Below, piece by piece: positions 1 to 4,878 of a stretch of 7,009 nt of DNA. The position numbers were made by a program, and so were the translations under genes. This DNA comes from Candidatus Wallbacteria bacterium. GTDB lineage: Bacteria > Muiribacteriota > JAQTZZ01. The stretch's first letter is position 1, and every line of letters begins with the position of its first letter. The stretch is from positions 1 through 7,009 of the forward strand of contig JAQTRI010000134.1 of NCBI GenBank assembly GCA_028711905.1, read 5' to 3'. Below the pieces are notes generated by a model. That model made no database searches. It worked only from the letters and a program-made list of their open reading frames with translations, and was not told the origin of the DNA.

Positions 1-995
1 CCTGTGAGAATGGCTGTCCCTGCCGTCACGCCTTCTGTGCGCTCAGTGACATCACGCATCACGACTACCGGCTTGCCGAGTGATGGGGCCTCTTCCTGGA
101 TGCCGCCGGAATCCGTCAGTACCAGACAGCTTCTCTGCATTAGTGTCACTAAGTAAGGGTAGTCAAGGGGCTGATCCAGAAAAATATTGGGCATGCCAGT
201 AAGAATTTCATGCACCGGTTTCTGCACATTGGGATTGAGATGTACCGGGTAGACAAAGTTGCAGTCAGGAAACTCTTCGGCTAAAGCGCGGATCGCCCGG
301 CAGATGCTCATGAAGCCCTGACCGAAGCTTTCCCTCCTGTGGCCTGTGATAAGCACAAGTCGGTCCGGTCCGGAATACAATCTTCGGATTGACAGGTTGT
401 CGAAACGCTCAATAATGGTTTTTTTCAATCCGGGGTTGTGTTCCAGCCTGGACAGGGCCAGATGCAGGGCGTCAATAACTGTGTTTCCCACCACAAAAAC
501 ATTTTTTTTGATATTCTCAGCCGCCAGATTTTCCGCGGCTTTGTCAGTCGGAGCGAAGTGCCATGTGCTCAGGTGCCCTGCCAGTACGCGGTTGGCCTCT
601 TCCGGAAAAGGTGAGCGCATGTCGAAGCTGCGCAGCCCGGCTTCCAGGTGCGCGACCGGGATCTGGAGATAAAAGGCCGCCAGTGCAGCGGCAAAAACAG
701 TAGTGGTGTCCCCCTGCACGAAAACGAGGTCAGGCTTTTCCCGCTCGAGCACTCCTTTGATGCCTGTCAGAGCTCCGGATGTGAGGGAGAAAAGGTCCTG
801 GCCGGGCCTCATCAGGTCCAGGTCATGGTGTGGCGCGATGCCGAAAAAGTTCAGCACCTGGTCCAGCATCTGCCTGTGCTGTGCTGTGACTGCGATACGG
901 GTGTCAAATCCCGGTTCAGCTTGACAGGCCTTGATCAGAGGGGCGAATTTGATGGCCTCAGGCCTGGTGCCGAAAACAAACAATATCTTTTTCAT
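1..995 (-). CDS. wecB: UDP-N-acetylglucosamine 2-epimerase (non-hydrolysing, WecB type), C-terminus cut by window edge
   Basis: This cytoplasmic enzyme interconverts UDP-GlcNAc and UDP-ManNAc, a precursor for ManNAc or ManNAcA residues in surface glycans. The frame is open from ATG at 995 to base 1 and gives 331 residues. The family usually has about 370-380, so roughly 40-50 C-terminal residues lie outside the window. Visible family motifs are GTRPEAIK (residues 9-16), QGDTT with D96, HLEAGLRS with E118, PEEANR with E132, GHRRES with H219, and DSGGIQEEA (295-303). These correspond to the nucleotide-binding and catalytic positions known in the E. coli and Bacillus enzymes. The start is supported by GGAG five to six bases upstream (CCGGAGAATTCATG). 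It is the last gene of the visible series, 112 bp after the wbpB-like gene, with a repeat element filling the gap. It is a distant paralogue of the epimerase at 2067-3131 but has the classical GTRPEAIK signature rather than GARPQFIK. The family call is firm; the exact sugar made in vivo is inferred. Confidence 0.95.
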   Translation of the reverse strand, partial: MKKILFVFGTRPEAIKFAPLIKACQAEPGFDTRIAVTAQHRQMLDQVLNFFGIAPHHDLDLMRPGQDLFSLTSGALTGIKGVLEREKPDLVFVQGDTTTVFAAALAAFYLQIPVAHLEAGLRSFDMRSPFPEEANRVLAGHLSTWHFAPTDKAAENLAAENIKKNVFVVGNTVIDALHLALSRLEHNPGLKKTIIERFDNLSIRRLYSGPDRLVLITGHRRESFGQGFMSICRAIRALAEEFPDCNFVYPVHLNPNVQKPVHEILTGMPNIFLDQPLDYPYLVTLMQRSCLVLTDSGGIQEEAPSLGKPVVVMRDVTERTEGVTAGTAILT

Positions 996-1020
996 GAATT
1001 CTCCGGAATACAGAGAGAAT

Positions 1021-1109
1021 AATGTTGAATGTTGAATGTTGAATGTTGAATTGAAGACACTGGAAATGTGCTTCTGTCATTCAAAATTAAAAATTCACAA
1101 TTCAAAATT
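1021..1109. repeat. Palindromic heptamer-repeat element between wbpB-like gene and wecB
   Basis: The left arm (1021-1055) has four exact tandem copies of AATGTTG followed by a degenerate fifth. The right arm (1075-1109), read on the minus strand, is five 7-bp units of the same consensus (AATTTTG, AATTGTG and variants), the last degenerate. The arms face each other around a 19-bp core (1056-1074), and I count 26 identities in 35 positions between one arm and the reverse complement of the other. The core region has its own imperfect stem, GAAGACAC against GTGCTTC. The right arm begins directly at the TAA stop codon of the wbpB-like gene. The structure could form an AT-rich hairpin in DNA or RNA. 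It lacks the GC stem and U-run of a standard terminator. Heptamer STRR repeats are known in cyanobacteria; whether this is related is unknown. Confidence 0.8.
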
Positions 1110-2070
1110 ATTTCTCCCTTAGCGCAGGGTGGCTGTTTTCATTAATTCCCGTTGGTATGGCGTTTCTGATGCTGTACACCAGGTCTATCGTGGGGCGGAC
1201 ATCCGGGATGCCGAATCCCTGTCCGGCTAAAATGTGCTTGTAGCTTTCAGTGTGCAGGTCTGTGAATCCCCCGGAAAATTCGATTTCCTGGCCGTCCATG
1301 GTAATCGAGCGATAAGTGGTCTGCTTGCCGGGTACAGCGGGAAAGGGCAGGTCCGAACGGTCGATGGATAGAAGCCATCGCACCCGGGCGCGCGAAAGTT
1401 CCAGATATCCTGCGGCTTTTTTTTCATTGGCCAGGTGCACTTCAGATTTAAGAACCGGGCCAAAGAGCCAGAGCAGCATGTCGTAAAAATGCACGCCGAT
1501 ATTAGTGGCCAGGCCTCCGGATTTGGCGGCTTCTCCCTTCCAGGAATACAGGTACCAGTTACCGCGCGAGGTGATGTAGGTGAGCACGATTTCCGGCTTG
1601 GCAGTGCTGCCGCCGGCAAAGGTTGATGATAGAGACTTTTTCAGCTCAATGATCGATGGATGCAGCCTGAGCTGCAGTATGGTGTTGATCCTGCGGCCTG
1701 ACTCTCCCTCGATCTCGGAAAGAGCGTCCAGGTTCCAGGGGTTGAGGACTAAAGGCTTTTCACAGATGGCGTCAGCCCCGATTCTAAGCGCAAAGCGGAT
1801 ATGGGCATCATGCAGGTAATTGGGGGAGCAGATGGAAACATAGTGGACGCGGGATTCCTCCCCTTTGCGCTTGAGCTTTTCCAGGTGCCGGTCAAAGCGC
1901 TCGAATTCCCTGAAATAGCTGACATTCTCAAAATGACTGTCCAGAATACCGACAGAATCGTGAGGGTCAGTGGCGGCAACTAAATTGTGGCCGGTTTCAC
2001 TGATAGCCTTCATGTGGCGCGGGGCAATGTACCCGGCGGCCCCGATCAGCGCGAAATTTTTCGTTTTCAT
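1108..2070 (-). CDS. wbpB: Gfo/Idh/MocA-family sugar-nucleotide 3-dehydrogenase, WbpB/WlbA-like
   Basis: WbpB/WlbA enzymes are cytoplasmic NAD-dependent dehydrogenases that oxidise C3 of UDP-N-acetylglucosaminuronate. The 3-keto product is then aminated by WbpE on the way to 2,3-diacetamido uronic acids of O-antigen. The 320-residue product is full length for the family. It has the N-terminal Rossmann motif GAAGYIAPRH (10-19), the DSVGI segment (38-42), SICSPNYLH (79-87), the EKPL motif with K105, ITSRGNWYL (166-174), and GVHFYD with H194 (192-197), the expected catalytic lysine/histidine pair. TYRSIT and GFTDLHTESY in the C-terminal half are also typical of this subfamily rather than of generic Gfo/Idh proteins. 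The ATG overlaps the upstream epimerase stop as ATGA and is preceded by GGAG at five bases, so the two are almost certainly co-transcribed and translationally coupled. The partner enzymes WbpA, WbpD and WbpE are not in the window. Substrate is inferred from subfamily and neighbour. Confidence 0.9.
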   Translation of the reverse strand: MKTKNFALIGAAGYIAPRHMKAISETGHNLVAATDPHDSVGILDSHFENVSYFREFERFDRHLEKLKRKGEESRVHYVSICSPNYLHDAHIRFALRIGADAICEKPLVLNPWNLDALSEIEGESGRRINTILQLRLHPSIIELKKSLSSTFAGGSTAKPEIVLTYITSRGNWYLYSWKGEAAKSGGLATNIGVHFYDMLLWLFGPVLKSEVHLANEKKAAGYLELSRARVRWLLSIDRSDLPFPAVPGKQTTYRSITMDGQEIEFSGGFTDLHTESYKHILAGQGFGIPDVRPTIDLVYSIRNAIPTGINENSHPALREK

Positions 2071-3131
2071 GTCTTCTCCGCCAGAATCCGGATTATCTTC
2101 TCTGCAGCGTGTCCATCGCCGAACACATGGAGGTCAGGCTTGAACGAGCGGCCTTCCAAAGCGCTGTATGCTGCCATGATCGTGTCCGGGTCCGACCCGG
2201 ACAGTACATTGTATCCCATGTCCACCAGTTCGGTCCACTCTGTCTCATGCCTCAGAGTGACACAGGGCCTGCCTGAGAAAAACGCTTCTTTCTGCAGGCC
2301 GCCGCTGTCTGTCATGACCAGCGAACAGTGGTTGAGCAGCCAGAGCATCTCTAAGTAGCCGACAGGGTCGATAACCTCGACCCCGGGCAGGGACAGGCCG
2401 GATGATGTGAGAACTGACCTGGTGCGGGGATGCAGCGGCAGCACTACAGGGGTGGTGAGTGCGATGCGACTCAGGGCTTCGGCGATTCCGGACAGGGTTT
2501 CAGAAGAGGCGGTGTTTTCCTGGCGGTGCAGTGTGGATAAGACAAAGCCTTCGGCAGAGCTGATCCGTGGCTTTACGGCCAGAGGCGCGAACCTGAGGAC
2601 AGAATCGAACATGACATCCCCGGTCAGTTCGATCCTGCAGCCGAAAGACTCGAATCCTTCGCTCTTGAGATTGGAAAGAGCGGTTGCAGTCGGGCAGAAA
2701 AGATGCGAGCTGACGCGGTCAGCCATGATGCGGTTGATCTCTTCCGGCATACGCATGTTGCGGCTGCGCAATCCAGCCTCGACATGGGCGACCGGGATGT
2801 GCAGCTTGGCTGCCGCCAGAGCGCCGGCTAAGGTGGAATTGGTGTCTCCGTAAACAAGTACTGTGTCCGGTTTTTCGACAGTCAGCACTTTTTCGATCTC
2901 TTCCAGCATCCTGCCGGTCATGGCGCCGTGGGAGAGGCTGTGGATATTCAGATTGTAATCTGGGGCCGGGATGCCCATCTGACTGAAAAAGATGTCTGAC
3001 ATGGCATGATCAAAGTGCTGTCCCGTGTGTACGATGACCTCGGTCATTCCCGGATGGGCGGCAATGGCCGCGCTGACAGGTGAAGCCTTGATGAACTGGG
3101 GCCGGGCTCCGATGATGGTGACGATTTTCAT
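2067..3131 (-). CDS. wbpI: UDP-N-acetylglucosamine 2-epimerase family protein, WbpI-like (probable UDP-2,3-diacetamidoglucuronate 2-epimerase)
   Basis: This is a cytoplasmic non-hydrolysing 2-epimerase of the WecB fold. WbpI members convert UDP-2,3-diacetamido-glucuronate to the mannuronate epimer. The 354-residue protein has GARPQFIKASPV (8-19), HTGQHFD (35-41), YGDTNST with D96, HVEAGLRS with E118, MPEEINRI with E131, TLHRQENT with H202, DPVGYLEM (255-262) and DSGGLQKEAFF (275-285). The GARPQFIKA start and the IHSLSHGAMTGRM segment resemble remembered WbpI sequences more than WecB. The next gene is wbpB-like and overlaps it by four bases, which supports the diacetamido-uronate route. Only a weak AGGA lies ahead of the ATG, about seven to eight bases away. 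The start also overlaps the stop of a 25-codon ORF (ATGA), suggesting translation by coupling. A plain UDP-GlcNAc 2-epimerase activity cannot be excluded from sequence alone. Confidence 0.92.
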   Translation of the reverse strand: MKIVTIIGARPQFIKASPVSAAIAAHPGMTEVIVHTGQHFDHAMSDIFFSQMGIPAPDYNLNIHSLSHGAMTGRMLEEIEKVLTVEKPDTVLVYGDTNSTLAGALAAAKLHIPVAHVEAGLRSRNMRMPEEINRIMADRVSSHLFCPTATALSNLKSEGFESFGCRIELTGDVMFDSVLRFAPLAVKPRISSAEGFVLSTLHRQENTASSETLSGIAEALSRIALTTPVVLPLHPRTRSVLTSSGLSLPGVEVIDPVGYLEMLWLLNHCSLVMTDSGGLQKEAFFSGRPCVTLRHETEWTELVDMGYNVLSGSDPDTIMAAYSALEGRSFKPDLHVFGDGHAAEKIIRILAEKT

Positions 3132-3205
3132 AAAGTGATCCTGAAACTTATTGAGCTTTTACCTAGCAAAAGAAGCCCCTGCATCAGATAAAATCGCTCA
3201 ATCAT
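3128..3205 (-). CDS. Candidate 25-residue leader or coupled small ORF immediately upstream of wbpI-like gene
   Basis: I do not recognise this peptide. It begins MIERFYLMQG, contains a run of four leucines (LLLL, 11-14) and ends FRITL. Three features support translation. The sequence AAAAGGAG (3211-3218) lies five bases ahead of its ATG and is the best Shine-Dalgarno in this spacer. The frame runs without interruption to TGA. That TGA overlaps the wbpI ATG as ATGA, the same junction type as wbpI/wbpB. The epimerase's own ribosome site is weak, so this ORF may deliver ribosomes to it or act as a regulatory leader. It is too short for a domain and has no convincing membrane span or attenuator-like codon run beyond the leucines. 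A chance ORF is possible given the length. Confidence 0.45.
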   Translation of the reverse strand: MIERFYLMQGLLLLGKSSISFRITL

Positions 3206-3210
3206 GCATG

Positions 3211-3218
3211 CTCCTTTT
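3211..3218 (-). promoter_or_regulatory. Strong Shine-Dalgarno for the 25-codon ORF
   Basis: On the minus strand AAAAGGAG is followed by CATGC and then ATG at 3205, so GGAG is spaced five bases from the start. A second ATG at 3209 is too close to the site and gives only a three-codon frame. The site lies directly next to the paired CTTTA..GTCAA motifs, so binding or folding there could mask it. Confidence 0.55.
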
Positions 3219-3256
3219 GACAGTTAAAGATCATTATTGACTGTAAAGGTCAATAA
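3217..3256. promoter_or_regulatory. Paired direct/inverted repeat, candidate operator or mRNA switch
   Basis: Read on the minus strand, CTTTACAGTCAA (3237-3248) is followed about 20 bp later by the near copy CTTTAACTGTCAA (3217-3229), roughly two helical turns apart. Overlapping these is a perfect 8-bp inverted repeat, TTATTGAC (3234-3241) and GTCAATAA (3249-3256), with a 7-base loop. Outer GACAG (3219-3223) and CTGTC (3260-3264) can also pair. The pair sits immediately upstream of the 25-codon ORF's ribosome site. The spacing suits a dimeric DNA-binding regulator, and the inverted arms suit an RNA hairpin. No named regulator is recognised. Confidence 0.4.
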
Positions 3257-3439
3257 CTGCTGTCGAATTCCTGTACTTTCTGCGCCGGTCATTCGGTCGG
3301 CACATCCAGTGCCTCCCTCATTCTTTCTTGTCTGCGAACGCCTCAGACATCCGTTCTTCGGCGTGATTCTGCTTCTTTCAAAGATTTTTGCAACGCCTAC
3401 GAGCGCCGTCGCAGTAAGTTCAGGAACTCGACCGGTCAT
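3224..3439 (-). CDS. Doubtful 71-residue ORF downstream of ugd
   Basis: The ORF begins three bases after the ugd stop (TGA AAA ATG), with GGGAG about ten bases ahead of the ATG inside the end of ugd. It ends 18 bases before the ATG of the 25-codon ORF. The product is basic and polar, rich in R, K, T and G, with two cysteines (residues 31 and 46) and no signal peptide, membrane span or domain I recognise. The tripeptide MTG occurs at its start and again near residue 50, reflecting a 9-bp direct repeat in the DNA. Its position is gene-like. However, the underlying sequence is full of small inverted repeats, which suits translated intergenic repeat or structured RNA equally well. Confidence 0.25.
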   Translation of the reverse strand: MTGRVPELTATALVGVAKIFERSRITPKNGCLRRSQTRKNEGGTGCADRMTGAESTGIRQQLLTFTVNNDL

Positions 3440-3442
3440 TTT

Positions 3443-4780
3443 TCAGCTTCTCCCAATACCATAATACGCAAACCCCATGTCTTTGAGAATGTTCGGGAAA
3501 TACTGATTACGGCCGTCAAAGATCACCGGCTGTTTCAGCAGTTCCATGATCCGGTTGAAGTCCGGATTGCGGAACTGTTTCCACTCAGTCATCAGCACTA
3601 GGGCGTCAGCGCCTTTGAGGGCTTTATACTGTTCGTCCACTAAGCTGACCTGCTTGAATCTGGCTCCCAGGGTATCCCTGAGAGCGGCACACCCGGTCTC
3701 CATTGCCACTGGGTCGAAGCAGCGCACCTTCGCTCCTGCCTTTGTCAGGTCGTCGATCAGCACCAGAGAAGCCGCTTCGCGCATGTCATCCGTGCCCGGC
3801 TTGAAAGACAGGCCCCAGACAGCGAAGGTTTTACCCCTGACGCTCTTGAAATGGGAAGCGATCTTGGAGAACACGACTTTTTTCTGGCGCTTGTTGACCT
3901 CTTCCACGCATTTGAGCAATGCTGTGTCAAAGCCTTTGGAGTCACCCTGACAGATGAGTGACTGCACATCCTTGGGAAAGCAGCTGCCGCCATAGCCTGC
4001 ACCAGGATAAATGAAATAAGGACCGATGCGGGTGTCGGAACCGATGCCGCGGCGCACCATCTCAATGTCTGCTCCGAGCCGCTCGCACAGATTGGCGATC
4101 TCGTTGATAAAGGAGATTTTGGTGGCCAGCATGCAGTTGGCGGCGTACTTGGTCATTTCCGCGGATTTGATATCCATGACCATGATGCGGTCAGAGGCCA
4201 TGTTGAACGGGTGATACAGCACGCGCATCAGTTCGCCGACCCTGGGGTTATCGCAACCGATGATGATGCGGTCCGGCCGCTGAAAATCATTGAGAGCATC
4301 CCCTTCTTTCAGGAATTCGGGATTGGACACCACATCGAACTCGATATTGCGCTTGCGCTTTTTCAGTTCATCCAGCACAGTGGATTTAACCTGATCGGCT
4401 GTGCCTACAGGCACAGTGGATTTGTCGATGATAATGCGGTAATCGGGCATTGTTTTTCCGATGTCAGAGGCCACTTTGAACACTGCGCTCAGGTCTGATG
4501 AGCCGTCATCCATTGGGGGCGTACCGACAGCCACGAACAGCATCAGGCATTCTTTGACTGCTTCGGCTATGTCTGTTGTGAAGATCAGGCGGCCTTCCTT
4601 GAAATTATGAATCACGAGCTTGTCTAAGCCAGGTTCATAAATAGGGAGCACGCCTTTTTTCAGGTTCTGGATCTTTTTTTTGTCGATGTCTACGCACCAG
4701 ACTGTATTGCCGACCTCGGCAAAGCAGGCGGCGGTAACGAGACCAACATAACCGGTGCCAATGACTGCGATTTTATACAT
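3443..4780 (-). CDS. ugd: UDP-glucose 6-dehydrogenase
   Basis: This cytoplasmic NAD-dependent enzyme oxidises UDP-glucose twice at C6 to give UDP-glucuronate, a precursor for acidic polysaccharides and other uronic or pentose sugars. The 445-residue protein has the complete three-domain layout. The N-terminal Rossmann motif is GTGYVG (8-13), with VDID (30-33) at the end of the second strand. STVPVGT is at 121-127, NPEFLKEGDA at 153-162, and the central helix carries K211 and N215. The catalytic motif is GYGGSCFPKD with C267, and the C-terminal UDP-binding domain opens with GLSFKPGTDDMREA (323-336). GGSCFPKD is the UDP-glucose type and differs from the GGHCIPxDP type of UDP-GlcNAc or UDP-ManNAc dehydrogenases, so it probably does not replace WbpA or WecC. 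The start is firm: AAGGAGG (4786-4792) lies five bases before ATG. A heptamer tandem repeat separates it from the upstream carbamoyltransferase. An A8 run at codons 34-36 keeps the frame. Confidence 0.95.
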   Translation of the reverse strand: MYKIAVIGTGYVGLVTAACFAEVGNTVWCVDIDKKKIQNLKKGVLPIYEPGLDKLVIHNFKEGRLIFTTDIAEAVKECLMLFVAVGTPPMDDGSSDLSAVFKVASDIGKTMPDYRIIIDKSTVPVGTADQVKSTVLDELKKRKRNIEFDVVSNPEFLKEGDALNDFQRPDRIIIGCDNPRVGELMRVLYHPFNMASDRIMVMDIKSAEMTKYAANCMLATKISFINEIANLCERLGADIEMVRRGIGSDTRIGPYFIYPGAGYGGSCFPKDVQSLICQGDSKGFDTALLKCVEEVNKRQKKVVFSKIASHFKSVRGKTFAVWGLSFKPGTDDMREAASLVLIDDLTKAGAKVRCFDPVAMETGCAALRDTLGARFKQVSLVDEQYKALKGADALVLMTEWKQFRNPDFNRIMELLKQPVIFDGRNQYFPNILKDMGFAYYGIGRS

Positions 4781-4807
4781 TCAATCCTCCTTGTGGGTCA
4801 TAGTAAG

Positions 4808-4856
4808 TAACGGGTAACAGGTAACGGGTAACGGGTAACAGGTAATAGGTGATGGG
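4808..4856. repeat. Tandem heptamer repeat, seven TAACGGG-like units
   Basis: Seven consecutive 7-bp units lie in perfect phase. Three are TAACGGG, two TAACAGG, one TAATAGG and one TGATGGG, and a partial TAAA follows. All changes are transitions at a few positions, as in decaying tandem arrays. The array fills half of the 98-bp spacer between the carbamoyltransferase stop and the ugd ribosome site. It differs in sequence from the AT-rich AATNTTG arrays elsewhere in the window but has the same period. Only one orientation is seen; a facing arm is not convincing. Confidence 0.9.
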
Positions 4857-4878
4857 TAAAGAAATACCAATTACTGTT

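Larger units (their letters stand above)
3132..3442. other. 311-bp structured spacer between ugd and wbpI-like gene
   Basis: No recognisable conserved gene fills this gap. It contains two short minus-strand ORFs (listed separately) and several small inverted repeats: GACCGGTC near 3430-3437, GGCAC-ATCCA-GTGCC at 3299-3313, and the TTATTGAC/GTCAATAA stem at 3234-3256. A 9-bp direct repeat CCGGTCATT lies at 3285-3293 and 3432-3440. It lacks the heptamer repeats found in the other spacers. It could be a dispersed intergenic repeat, a regulatory leader or an unannotated RNA; the sequence alone does not decide. Confidence 0.5.

Noticed and set aside
502..509. A8 run in wecB (and a similar one at 4674-4681 in ugd) as phase-variation tracts
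   Set aside because: Both frames are intact, the runs encode ordinary lysine/asparagine codons, and eight A's alone is weak evidence for switching.
346..1022. Plus-strand open frames of 73-124 codons over the wecB region
   Set aside because: They lie opposite a complete set of conserved epimerase motifs on the minus strand, and their translations are low-complexity R/S/C-rich sequence with no domain.
1021..1109. CRISPR array or rho-independent terminator
   Set aside because: Units are 7 bp with no spacers, so it is not CRISPR. The stem is AT-rich and imperfect with no following U-run, so it is not a standard terminator.
2407..2853. 148-codon plus-strand frame opposite the wbpI-like gene
   Set aside because: Shadow of the conserved minus-strand gene; the translation has no recognisable motif.
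3757..4065. 102-codon minus-strand frame inside ugd
   Set aside because: Alternate frame of ugd over its catalytic region; the real frame carries GYGGSCFPKD and GLSFKPGTDD.
3443..4780. Calling this gene wbpA or wecC to complete the amino-uronate pathway
   Set aside because: The active-site motif is GGSCFPKD, typical of UDP-glucose dehydrogenase, not the GGHCIPxDP type expected for those enzymes.
4781..4878. A promoter for ugd in the repeat spacer (TTGGTA, 17 bases, TATTAC on the minus strand)
   Set aside because: Each box matches the consensus at only four of six positions, and the -10 falls inside the heptamer repeat, so it is likely chance.
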